Source of the DNA: Collimonas sp. PA-H2
GTDB lineage: Bacteria; Pseudomonadota; Gammaproteobacteria; Burkholderiales; Burkholderiaceae_D
DNA: 64,000 bases
Reading direction: 5' to 3'
Assembly (NCBI RefSeq): GCF_002564105.1
Contig: NZ_PDBX01000001.1
Span: forward strand, 5,394,001-5,458,000
Shown: piece by piece, positions 55,097 to 63,231 of the stretch
How positions within the stretch are numbered: position 1 is the first letter of the stretch
How the letters are laid out: each line of letters begins with the position of its first letter
The notes under the pieces: model-generated
What the model was told of the DNA's origin: nothing
Seen by the model: the letters and a program-made list of their open reading frames with translations, nothing else
Databases searched by the model: none
Position numbers and translations under genes: made by a program

Positions 55097-55807
55097 ATGG
55101 TTGATTGGCAAGAACAACAAATGCAGTCACTGTTGAGCGCGAAATCCGCGCCCATTCTATTTGATTCACTATCAGAAATCGTCAAGCGACTGGGTTTCGA
55201 TTACTGCGCTTACGATATGCGCCTGCCGTGGCCTGTGGCCCAGCCGAAGGTGATTAGTTTGAATAACTATTCTCCGGGCTGGCAACAGCGCTACAACCAG
55301 GAGCACTATGAAAGGATAGACCCCACTGTCAGCCATGGCAGGAATTCCTCCTTGCCGATGATCTGGTCCGACCAGAACGTCGCCAGCAACCGGCCGTTCT
55401 GGGAAGATGCCCGCTCGCATGGCTTGCACGCCGGATGGGCGCAATCCCGCCACGACGCCAAAGGGATATGCGGCTTGCTCAATCTGTCGCGCTCGAACGA
55501 CCATGTGTCTCAAAAGGAATTGCGTGAAATTTCTCACCAGCTGTCCTGGCTGGTGGATGTGGCGCACGAGGGGCTGTCGCTGCTGCTGATCGAGAAGCAC
55601 ATGCCGGAAGCCGCCAGCCAATTGACCGCGCGGGAAATCGAGGTGCTGCGCTGGACGGCCGACGGCAAGACTTCGGGCGAGGTTAGCGAGATCATGAATA
55701 TTTCCGACCGCACGGTCAATTTCCATATCTCGAACACCTTGAAAAAACTCAACGCCACCAACAAGACGGCGGCGGCGATCAAGGCCGCCATGCTCGGCAT
55801 CTTGTAG
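55097..55807 (+). CDS. luxR: LuxR-family acyl-homoserine-lactone receptor
   Basis: The 236-residue product has an autoinducer-binding domain with the six conserved positions readable as Trp62, Tyr66, Asp75, Pro76, Trp90 and a Gly near 109, and a LuxR HTH at about 177-234 (LTAREIEVLRWTADGKTSGEVSEI). GGGAG precedes the ATG. It is a full receptor with its own synthase gene 214 bases downstream on the same strand, separated by a strong terminator and a lux box. Confidence 0.95.
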   Translation: MVDWQEQQMQSLLSAKSAPILFDSLSEIVKRLGFDYCAYDMRLPWPVAQPKVISLNNYSPGWQQRYNQEHYERIDPTVSHGRNSSLPMIWSDQNVASNRPFWEDARSHGLHAGWAQSRHDAKGICGLLNLSRSNDHVSQKELREISHQLSWLVDVAHEGLSLLLIEKHMPEAASQLTAREIEVLRWTADGKTSGEVSEIMNISDRTVNFHISNTLKKLNATNKTAAAIKAAMLGIL

Positions 55808-55836
55808 TCACGAGCCGGGCAAGCGCATCACCACAC

Positions 55837-55861
55837 AATCCGGCCCCGGCCGGATTTTTTT
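55837..55861 (+). terminator. Rho-independent terminator after luxR
   Basis: AATCCGGCC (55837-55845) pairs perfectly with GGCCGGATT (55848-55856) across a CC centre, so a few inner pairs open to form the loop. A run of seven T follows. It separates luxR and luxI transcription. Confidence 0.9.
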
Positions 55862-55939
55862 CGTCTGGCTACTGTGTCGGCAGCTTGCCTCTTGTACAAG
55901 GCAGGCAAGCATGCCTGCACCCGTATTGCCTGTCCGCGC

Positions 55940-55959
55940 AACTGTAAACCTTTACAGTT
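55940..55959 (+). promoter_or_regulatory. lux box upstream of luxI
   Basis: AACTGTAAA-CC-TTTACAGTT is a perfect 20-base dyad with the CTGT...ACAG core of LuxR-family operators. It lies 62 bases before the luxI ATG. The LuxR protein with bound signal should activate luxI from here in a positive loop. Confidence 0.88.
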
Positions 55960-56021
55960 ACGCCGAGCCCCTATGACATCCCAAAATTAACAAATACGCA
56001 CTCTTATGAAAGACATCAGCG

Positions 56022-56747
56022 ATGAAAATCATTTCCGGGGCCGCCGATGAGCTGTCAAATGAACTTTTTTCCAAAATATGCCGCTACCGCCACAAGGTCT
56101 TCGTCGAAACCCTGGGCTGGGAACTGGATACCAAAGAAGGCGTCGAACTGGACCAGTTTGATCATGCCGGCACCATCTACGTAGTAGCACAGGACCAGGA
56201 CGGCGAAGTGATCGGCTGCGGCCGCCTGCTACCGACCCGCCAGCCGTATCTGCTGAGCGAAGTGTTCCCCCAACTGTTGAAAGGCGCGGCGCCGCCATGT
56301 CATCCTGAGATCTGGGAATTGTCGCGCTTTGCCGCCATGGATTTCAACAAGAAGAGCGACACCGCGCTGGACCAGGTGTCGTCGTCGATCGCCGTCAAGC
56401 TGCTGCAGGGTTCGATTGCCTGCGCCGCCCGCCTCGGCGCCAAGCGCCTGGTGACGGTCTCGCCGATAGGCATGGAACGCTGGCTGCGGCGCGGCGGCTT
56501 TACGATCCAACGGCTGGCGCCGCCGATGAAGGTGGATGGCCACGCCTTGTTTGCCTGCCTGATCGAAGTGCAGAAAAGCCCCCCATCCTGGTCGGCGAGC
56601 AACCGTTTATCAATAGCCAGCCGGTCGTCCGCAAGCTGGAGCAGCCGCGCTGGCACACCGTGCAGAGTGCACAATCGGCCTTGTCGGAGGCTTGATCGGG
56701 AATGGTCCGCGGTAATTGACACGCGGCCGAAGCATCCTTTATTGTGA
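56022..56747 (+). CDS. luxI: Acyl-homoserine-lactone synthase (LuxI family), 3' end probably frameshifted
   Basis: The first 185 codons are a normal LuxI: Arg23, Phe27, Trp33, Glu42, Asp44, Asp47, Arg68, Glu99 and Arg102 fit the conserved set. The enzyme makes acyl-homoserine lactone from SAM and acyl-ACP. After Lys185 the frame turns into an Arg/Ser-rich tail of 56 codons with poor codon character. A C run (56579-56584) sits exactly there; one extra C would shift to a frame reading PPILVGEQPFINSQ and stopping at 56693-56695, giving a typical 224-residue protein. This may be an error or a real mutation. Confidence 0.9.
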   Translation: MKIISGAADELSNELFSKICRYRHKVFVETLGWELDTKEGVELDQFDHAGTIYVVAQDQDGEVIGCGRLLPTRQPYLLSEVFPQLLKGAAPPCHPEIWELSRFAAMDFNKKSDTALDQVSSSIAVKLLQGSIACAARLGAKRLVTVSPIGMERWLRRGGFTIQRLAPPMKVDGHALFACLIEVQKSPPSWSASNRLSIASRSSASWSSRAGTPCRVHNRPCRRLDREWSAVIDTRPKHPLL

Positions 56748-56792
56748 AAGGCGAGTGCAGTAGCCGGCGCCTGACAATAAAAGGAAATAGCG

Positions 56793-57986
56793 ATGAATAT
56801 CTGGGGTGAAGCCAACCTGCTGCGGGCGCGCGACGGCCACGAAGCCAAGGTGTTGTCGGTCGAACTGTTCTTCGACCTGGTCTATGTCTTTGCCGTCACC
56901 CAACTGTCCCATCACTTGCTGGAAAACCTCACCCCGCTAGGAGCCCTGCAAACGCTGGTGCTGTGGTTCGCGGTCTGGCTGGTCTGGCAATATACCTGCT
57001 GGGTGACCAACTGGTTCGATCCCGACACCCTGCCGATCCGCCTGATGCTGTTCACCGTCATGCTGGTCGGCCTGGTAATGTCGGCGGTATTGCCGGCTGC
57101 ATTTGGCGAACGCGGGATGATTTTTGCGGTGTGCTACGCCGCCATGCAGATCGGCCGTACGCTGTTCGTGGTGCTGCATCTGGGGAACAACCACGCCCTC
57201 AGCAAGAATTTCCAGCGCATGCTTGGCTGGCTGTGCATCTCGGGGGCGCTGTGGATCGCTGGCGGTTTGTCCAGCGCCGAATACCGGCTGCTGTTCTGGA
57301 TGGCAGCAGTGGCTTGCGAATACTTTTCGCCGATGATCGGCCTGTGGCTGCCCGGCATGGGCCGCTCCCAGACGCAAGAGTGGACCATCGAGGGCGGCCA
57401 CCTGGCCGAGCGCTGCCAGCTGTTCGTGATCGTGGCGCTGGGCGAATCGATCCTGGTGACCGGCGCCACCATCGGCCACATGGCCAGCTGGGAAATGCCG
57501 ACCCTGATTGCCTTCCTGGTCGCTTTCCTGGGCAGCCTGGCGATGTGGTGGATCTACTTCGACACTAGCAGCCAGGCCGGCACCGAAGCTATCGTCACCT
57601 CCAACGATCCGGGGCGCATCGGCGCTTATTTTCACTACACCCACGTGATCATCGTCGCCGGCGTGATCATTACCGCGGTCGGCAACGAACTGGCGATTGC
57701 GCATCCGGCCGGCCATATCGACACCAAATCGTTGGCAGTGCTGATCGGCGGCCCCATGACTTACCTGCTCGGCAACGGTATCTACAAGACCGTGGTGTAC
57801 CGCCGCTTCCCGTTCTCCCACATGATCGGGCTGGCATTGCTGGCGATCCTGATCCCGTTCGCCTACCTCACCGACCAGCTGATGATTGCCGGCCTGACCA
57901 CCGTGATACTGATCGTGGCGGCAATACAGGAAGCCGTTTCACGCCGCAGCGGCGTCAGGCAGCACGCGGCCAGGCACGCCGAATAA
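56793..57986 (+). CDS. ltrA: Low-temperature-requirement protein A (LtrA) family
   Basis: The 397-residue product has about 12 hydrophobic helices and the LtrA pattern: SVELFFDLVYVFAVTQLSH near the start, ERCQLFVIVALGESILVTG near 205-224 and DPGRIGAYFHYTHVIIVAG later. Members are membrane proteins of uncertain role. It follows luxI by 45 bases. Confidence 0.88.
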   Translation: MNIWGEANLLRARDGHEAKVLSVELFFDLVYVFAVTQLSHHLLENLTPLGALQTLVLWFAVWLVWQYTCWVTNWFDPDTLPIRLMLFTVMLVGLVMSAVLPAAFGERGMIFAVCYAAMQIGRTLFVVLHLGNNHALSKNFQRMLGWLCISGALWIAGGLSSAEYRLLFWMAAVACEYFSPMIGLWLPGMGRSQTQEWTIEGGHLAERCQLFVIVALGESILVTGATIGHMASWEMPTLIAFLVAFLGSLAMWWIYFDTSSQAGTEAIVTSNDPGRIGAYFHYTHVIIVAGVIITAVGNELAIAHPAGHIDTKSLAVLIGGPMTYLLGNGIYKTVVYRRFPFSHMIGLALLAILIPFAYLTDQLMIAGLTTVILIVAAIQEAVSRRSGVRQHAARHAE

Positions 57987-58005
57987 GGCGGCGGCCCAGC
58001 CTGCC

Positions 58006-58950
58006 CTAGGCTGGACTGACCCCGGCTTGGCCGGCGCTACGCAAGCGGGCGGCGTCGCGCGCGGGTGGCGCGCCGAACATGCGGTTGTACTCGCGGCTGA
58101 ACTGCGAGGGACTTTCGTAACCGACCAGATGACCCGCAGTCGCGGCGTCGCCGACCTCGGTGAACAACAGCCGGCGCGCCTCCTGCAGCCGCAGCTGCTT
58201 CTGGAATTGCAGCGGCGTCATGGCGGTGACCGCCTTGAAATGCTGATGCAGCGAGGAAGAACTCATATTGGCTTCGCGCGCCAGGCTTTCAATGCGCAGC
58301 GGCAGCCGGTAATCGCGCTTGATCAGCTCGATGGCCTTGACCACGTGCTGCGCCTGGCTGTCGGACATGGCGATCTGCTGCAGCATGCTGCCCTGCTCTT
58401 CCTGCAGCAGGCGGTACAGGATTTCGCGCATCGCCAGCGGCGCCAGCACCGGGATATCCTGCGGCGCAGCCAGCAATTGCATCAGGCGCAGCACAGCATC
58501 CAGCAAACTGGTCGTGGCTTTGCTGACAAACATGCCGCGCGCCGGCGCATCGCCCTTCTTTGCCCGCAGTTCAGTGGCCATCATCAGGTCGCCGATTTCT
58601 TTCGGGTCAAGATCCAGCCGCAGGCACAGATACGGCAGTTCCGGCGAGGCTTGCGTGACCTGCCCGGTGACCGGCAAATCGACCGACACCACCAGGTAGC
58701 TCGCGGAGTTATAGACATACACTTCGTCGGCCAGTATCGCCCGCTTCTGGCCCTGGGCGATGATGCACAAGGCCGGCTTGTGCAAGGCGTGCACCGGGAC
58801 CGACGGCTGCGACATGCGCACCACGTTGAGCGGCGCGATCGCCGTCTGGTGTACGCCGTCGGTGGCGGCGTATTGCGCAATCAGGCGCGCCAGCTCGATT
58901 TGTTGCAGCGACACCGCGCGTTCTGCCGAAATTGCTTCTGGATCTGTCAT
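58006..58950 (-). CDS. AraC-family transcriptional regulator
   Basis: The 314-residue product has an AraC-type N-terminal effector domain (about 30-190) and a double-HTH DNA-binding domain at about 205-305 (LRIESLAREANMSSSSLHQHFKAVTAMTP). The start at 58950 is preferred over 58962 because GAGG lies six bases before it. It is divergent from the SDR gene and is likely its regulator. Confidence 0.87.
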   Translation of the reverse strand: MTDPEAISAERAVSLQQIELARLIAQYAATDGVHQTAIAPLNVVRMSQPSVPVHALHKPALCIIAQGQKRAILADEVYVYNSASYLVVSVDLPVTGQVTQASPELPYLCLRLDLDPKEIGDLMMATELRAKKGDAPARGMFVSKATTSLLDAVLRLMQLLAAPQDIPVLAPLAMREILYRLLQEEQGSMLQQIAMSDSQAQHVVKAIELIKRDYRLPLRIESLAREANMSSSSLHQHFKAVTAMTPLQFQKQLRLQEARRLLFTEVGDAATAGHLVGYESPSQFSREYNRMFGAPPARDAARLRSAGQAGVSPA

Positions 58951-59145
58951 TTTCTGCCTCATTTCCTGCCGTTTGCAAGCTTAGCCCGAGTCTACTATTT
59001 TTCGATCTGCGGCGCCGCTGCCCACCCCCACATTTGGAGGATCGTGCAAGAAGTTGCGGGGATCCGGCTATCTGCGCCTGGCCGCCGCGCCCTACAGTGC
59101 AGGCATGCCCGGCGCCTCCCGCCCCGGGTTCACAAGGAGAGATAC

Positions 59146-59880
59146 ATGTCTGGAATCAAAGATAAGGTTGTTGTCATCACCGGCGCCAGCAGCGGCATTG
59201 GCGAAGCCACCGCCCGCATACTGGCGGTACATGGCGCACGGGTAGTGCTGGGCGCGCGCCGCACCGAGCGCCTGGAAACCCTGGCGGCATTGATCCGCAC
59301 GGCTGGCGGCATAGCAGAATATCAAGCCCTCGATGTCACCAAACGCAGCCAGCTTGAGGATATCGTGGCGCTCGCCAAAAGCCGTTTCGGCCGGGTCGAC
59401 GTCATCGTCAACAATGCCGGCGTCATGCCGCTGTCGATGCTGGATCAGTTGAAGGTAGACGAATGGGAGCGCATGGTGGATGTCAATATCAAGGGCGTGC
59501 TGTACGGCATTGCTGCCGTCTTGCCAGTCATGCAAGCCCAGGGCAGCGGCCAGATCATCAACCTGGCGTCCACCGGCGGCCATAGGGTCTCGCCCAGCGC
59601 GGCGGTGTATTGCGCCACCAAGTTTGCGGTACGGGCGATTTCGGAAGGCTTGCGCCAGGAAGTCGACAACATCCGGGTCACCATCATTTCGCCCGGCGTT
59701 ACCGAATCGGAGCTGGCCGACAGCATCAGCGATCCGGACGCCAGGCTGAGAATGGAAGCATTCCGCAAGATTTCGATCTCGGCCGAGGCGGTCGCGCGGA
59801 CAGTGCTGTTTGCCATCGAACAGCCGGCCGACGTTGACATCAACGAGATCCTGGTGCGCCCTACCGCCAGCCCGCACTAA
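59146..59880 (+). CDS. Short-chain dehydrogenase/reductase
   Basis: The 244-residue product has the classical SDR layout: TGASSGIG at 12-19 for the cofactor, NNAGVMP near 86-92, a catalytic Ser near 141 and the YxxxK motif (YCATK) near 154-158. AAGGAG precedes the ATG at 59146. It is divergent from the AraC regulator. The substrate is unknown. Confidence 0.9.
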   Translation: MSGIKDKVVVITGASSGIGEATARILAVHGARVVLGARRTERLETLAALIRTAGGIAEYQALDVTKRSQLEDIVALAKSRFGRVDVIVNNAGVMPLSMLDQLKVDEWERMVDVNIKGVLYGIAAVLPVMQAQGSGQIINLASTGGHRVSPSAAVYCATKFAVRAISEGLRQEVDNIRVTIISPGVTESELADSISDPDARLRMEAFRKISISAEAVARTVLFAIEQPADVDINEILVRPTASPH

Positions 59881-59919
59881 GACAGGGAAAACCGCAGGCC
59901 AGCCAGGACCAGCCTGCGC

Positions 59920-60819
59920 CTATGCCCGTCCCTCCCACGGCACGTATTTGCGCTGCAGCCGGCGCAAGCCATATTCGAATGTCGAGGCAATCAGGGCAAT
60001 CACCAGGATGCCCATGATGACGACGTCGGTCACCAGGAACTGTGCCGCCGACTGGATCATGAAACCTAGCCCGCGGGTGGCGGCGATCAGTTCTGCCGCA
60101 ACCAGGGTCGACCAGCCCACGCCCAGGCCGATGCGGACGCCGGTCAAGATATCGGGCACGGCCGACGGCAGGATCACGAAGCGCACCAGCTGCCAGCGGG
60201 TGGCGCCGAGCGTCTGCGCCGCCCGCAAGCGGTTCTGCTCGACCCGGCGCACGCCGTGCAAGGTGGCGATCGCCAGCGGCGCAAAGATCGCCAGGTAGAT
60301 CAGCAGCACTTTCGACAGCTCGCCGATGCCGAACCAGATCACGATCAGCGGCAGGTAAGCCAGCGGCGGAATCGGCCGGTAGAACTCGATCAGGGGATCG
60401 AACACCGCCCTGGCGCGCCGGCTCAGTCCGATCAGGATGCCGACCGGAACCGCACTGACAATCGCCAGCAGCAGCGCCGCAAACACGCGGGCGACGCTGG
60501 TTGCCGCATGCTGCCATAAGGTGGCGTCGACAAAGCCTTCGAGCGCCACCGTCTTGAATTTTTGCAGCACCGCCAGCGGCGACGGCAGGAACAGCGGCGG
60601 CACCAGCGCCAGCGCGCTCACCAGCCACCAGAGACCAAGCAAACCCAGCACGGTCAGCAGCGTGATGCTGCCATCGGAAACGACAAACCCTGCTTTGGAC
60701 CTGGCCATCGCTGGCTCACGGCGGCTGGTTTGCCAGGCGGCCGGATACGGCGCCAGCATCTGCGCTACCGGATCGTGCGGCAGCTCAAGCGGCGCCAGGG
60801 TAACGGACAATTCGCTCAT
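59920..60819 (-). CDS. tauC: Taurine/sulfonate ABC transporter permease
   Basis: The 299-residue product has about six helices and the binding-protein-dependent permease motif (AAQTLGATRWQLVRFVILPSAVPDILTGVRIG). It is third in the tauABC-type operon and overlaps the ATPase gene by four bases. No dioxygenase gene (tauD) follows. Confidence 0.88.
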   Translation of the reverse strand: MSELSVTLAPLELPHDPVAQMLAPYPAAWQTSRREPAMARSKAGFVVSDGSITLLTVLGLLGLWWLVSALALVPPLFLPSPLAVLQKFKTVALEGFVDATLWQHAATSVARVFAALLLAIVSAVPVGILIGLSRRARAVFDPLIEFYRPIPPLAYLPLIVIWFGIGELSKVLLIYLAIFAPLAIATLHGVRRVEQNRLRAAQTLGATRWQLVRFVILPSAVPDILTGVRIGLGVGWSTLVAAELIAATRGLGFMIQSAAQFLVTDVVIMGILVIALIASTFEYGLRRLQRKYVPWEGRA

Positions 60820-61607
60820 GCATATGCCTCCTCTGAGACGCCGTCCGCCCGCGGATGCAAAAGCTGCTCCAGGATTTCTTCGCGCAAGCTGACAAAACGC
60901 GGATCGGACTTGATGCTGCGGGCCGCTTCGCCGGCAGCAAAGCGCTCGCCGAAATGCAGCCGGCGCACGCTCTCGACCCGCCCCGGCCGCGCCCGCAGCA
61001 ACACCAGGTCGGTCGCCAGGAACAGGGCTTCCTCGACGCTATGGGTAATCATGAAAATGCCTTTGCCGGTGGTTTTCCATACCTGCAGCAAGTGCTCTTG
61101 CATCTGTTCCCTAGTCAGGGCGTCCAGCGCCCCCAGCGGCTCGTCCAGCAGCAGGAAGCGCGGATCGACCGCCAGGGCCCGCGCCAGGCTGACGCGCTGG
61201 CGCATGCCGCCCGAGAGTTCCCAGATGGCGGCATCAGCATAATCCAGCAGGCCGGTAAGCGCCAGGTACTCGCGCGCCTTGGCCTGGCGCTGTTGCGGCG
61301 ACTGCCCGGCCAGGCGCAGGCCGAAGGCGACGTTTTCCTGCACGCTTTGCCATGGCAACAAGGTGTCGCTCTGGAACACCACGCCGCGTTCGGCGCCGGG
61401 ACCGCTGATCGGCTGGCCGTCGATGCTGACGCTGCCCGCGGTCGGCAGCAGAAAGCCGGCGATCAGGTTGAGCAGAGTGGTTTTGCCGCAGCCGGAGGCG
61501 CCGATCACCACGGTAAAGCGGCCATCGTGCAAATCCAGCGAAAGGTCGCGCAAGACCGGCCACGGCGCCGACGGATAGCTCACGCTGGCTGCTTGCAAAC
61601 GGATCAT
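60816..61607 (-). CDS. tauB: Taurine/sulfonate ABC transporter ATPase
   Basis: The 263-residue product has Walker A GASGCGKT at 36-43, the LSGGMRQRVSLARAL signature near 128-142 and FLLLDEPLGALD as Walker B. It powers the importer with the permease and binding protein on either side. Confidence 0.9.
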   Translation of the reverse strand: MIRLQAASVSYPSAPWPVLRDLSLDLHDGRFTVVIGASGCGKTTLLNLIAGFLLPTAGSVSIDGQPISGPGAERGVVFQSDTLLPWQSVQENVAFGLRLAGQSPQQRQAKAREYLALTGLLDYADAAIWELSGGMRQRVSLARALAVDPRFLLLDEPLGALDALTREQMQEHLLQVWKTTGKGIFMITHSVEEALFLATDLVLLRARPGRVESVRRLHFGERFAAGEAARSIKSDPRFVSLREEILEQLLHPRADGVSEEAYA

Positions 61608-61616
61608 GTCAGCTCC

Positions 61617-62621
61617 TTATTGCGCCGCGGCCTGCCTGGCGAATGCCGGATTCACATACGGCTGGTAGTCAGGCAGCACGCGCTCGACCTTTTTCTGCTC
61701 TTGCAGGAAGCCGGAGGTGGCCGCCAGCGCCTGCACGGTGGGACCGCTGAGCAGCAACTGCTGTTCGCTCAGCGTCGGAAAACCGCTGCCGGCCAGCAGT
61801 TCCGCGATATCGGTCTGCTTGGCAGCCGTCAGGCGGGCAATTTTCTCGAACTGCGCTGAACCGGCTTTCCATTCCGCGCCGTGGGCGCGATAGTCGGCGT
61901 AGGCCTGGCCGGTGACTTTGACAAAAGCGGTAACGAAATCAGGATGCTTCTGCGCGAAATCCTTGCGCACGATCCAGGCGTCGAAGGTCGGTGCGCCCCA
62001 CTTGGCGACTTCGGCCGAGTTGGTCAGGACTTTGCCGCTTTCCTTGACCTTGCCGAGCGCCGGGTCCCAGACATAGGCGGCATCGATATCGCCGCGCTGC
62101 CATGCCGCCGTGATTTCCTGCGGCCTCAGGTTCAGGATCTGCACCTTGGCAGCCGGAATGCCCCAATGCTTGAGCGCGGCCAGCAGGCTGTAATGCGTGG
62201 TCGAGACGAAAGGCACGGCGATCTTTTTGCCGATCAAGTCTTGCGCACTGGCGATGCCGCTGCCATTGCGCACCACCAGGGCCTCCGCCTGGCCGATCTG
62301 CGCTGCGACCAAGATAGTTTCTATCGGCAGTTCGCGCGTCGCCGCGGCTGCCAAGGGGCTGCTGCCGACATAGCCGACCTGGATATCGCCGGATGCCACA
62401 GCGGTTATCACATCCGCGCCGCTGTCGAATTTTTTCCAGTTGATTTTCCAGCCGCTGGCTTTTTCATAGGCGCCGTCGGCCTGTGCAATTTTGGCGGGTT
62501 CTACCACCGTTTGATAGGCGATGTTGACTTCCTGGCCTGCACCCGATGCCGAACCGGCAGCGGCGACAATTGCGGTAGCTGCGGCCAGAACCGGCAAGCG
62601 TTTCAGAATATTTGTAAGCAT
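61617..62621 (-). CDS. tauA: Taurine-type periplasmic binding protein
   Basis: The 334-residue product has a signal peptide (about 1-27) and the TauA pattern (NIAYQTVVEPAKIAQADGAYEKA, FDSGADVITAVASGDIQVGYVGSSPLAAAATR). It captures taurine or a related sulfonate in the periplasm and is first in the operon. Confidence 0.88.
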   Translation of the reverse strand: MLTNILKRLPVLAAATAIVAAAGSASGAGQEVNIAYQTVVEPAKIAQADGAYEKASGWKINWKKFDSGADVITAVASGDIQVGYVGSSPLAAAATRELPIETILVAAQIGQAEALVVRNGSGIASAQDLIGKKIAVPFVSTTHYSLLAALKHWGIPAAKVQILNLRPQEITAAWQRGDIDAAYVWDPALGKVKESGKVLTNSAEVAKWGAPTFDAWIVRKDFAQKHPDFVTAFVKVTGQAYADYRAHGAEWKAGSAQFEKIARLTAAKQTDIAELLAGSGFPTLSEQQLLLSGPTVQALAATSGFLQEQKKVERVLPDYQPYVNPAFARQAAAQ

Positions 62622-62830
62622 GCTTTCCCTCGGTGATTGAATGATCAGGCGCTTACAGTGCTGTCAGGACTGTTACCGCTCTGTTATCCACGTTAATCGA
62701 TTCAAGCGATTTGCAAAACGAAGGTTTTCGGAGATGCTTAGTTGGTTTCTGCGGGGCAGCATCATGTCGGCCGGCAAGCGATGCGGCACAAGAATAGCGA
62801 GTGCTTTCCACCTGTGGCAGCCAATAAATA
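62622..62830. other. Intergenic region between tauA and hipB operators
   Basis: The 313 bases between tauA and hipB hold no gene. The first two thirds (62622-62830) show nothing recognisable; the last hundred bases carry the operators listed next. Confidence 0.55.
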
Positions 62831-62930
62831 GATATTAAACTATCCTTTTTATATATAAAGATACTAATCTATCTTTTTCATAAAAGAGATACTATACTAT
62901 CCTTAACTAATCAATAGATAGCTTATTATC
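62831..62930. promoter_or_regulatory. Four phased GATA-N6-TATC operators before hipBA
   Basis: GATA-N6-TATC occurs at 62831-62844, 62860-62873, 62888-62901 and 62917-62930, with steps of 29, 28 and 29 bases. The stretch is AT-rich. The last copy ends four bases before the hipB ATG and would cover its ribosome site. The pattern parallels the four HipB operators (TATCC-N8-GGATA) of E. coli. Confidence 0.8.
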
Positions 62931-62934
62931 CACC

Positions 62935-63231
62935 ATGAAAACCTTGAGCGAACTTTCTTCCATCCTCCGCCATGCCAAGGCCAGGCTGGCGCTGCCGGTA
63001 GTCGCCATGAGCCGTGACAGCGGACTGACCGCCGTCACGATACGCGGCGTGCTTTCGGGCAAAAACGATCCCCGCCTCAGCACCTTGATGACGATTGCCG
63101 ACCAGTTAGGGCTGGAACTGATGCTGCTGCCGAAAACCATGGCATCTTCGATTGCCGCGCAAGCTCCCGCTGAAGACGAGGTGCAAAGCCTGGTCGCTGC
63201 CGCGCTGGCGTGGCCAGGGAGTGCTAAATGA
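62935..63231 (+). CDS. hipB: HipB-like antitoxin, HTH regulator
   Basis: The 98-residue product has a Cro/C1-type HTH at about 20-60 (LPVVAMSRDSGLTAVTIRGVLSG) and a helical C-terminal end. It overlaps hipA by four bases (ATGA). It should neutralise HipA and repress the operon through the four operators upstream. Confidence 0.85.
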   Translation: MKTLSELSSILRHAKARLALPVVAMSRDSGLTAVTIRGVLSGKNDPRLSTLMTIADQLGLELMLLPKTMASSIAAQAPAEDEVQSLVAAALAWPGSAK

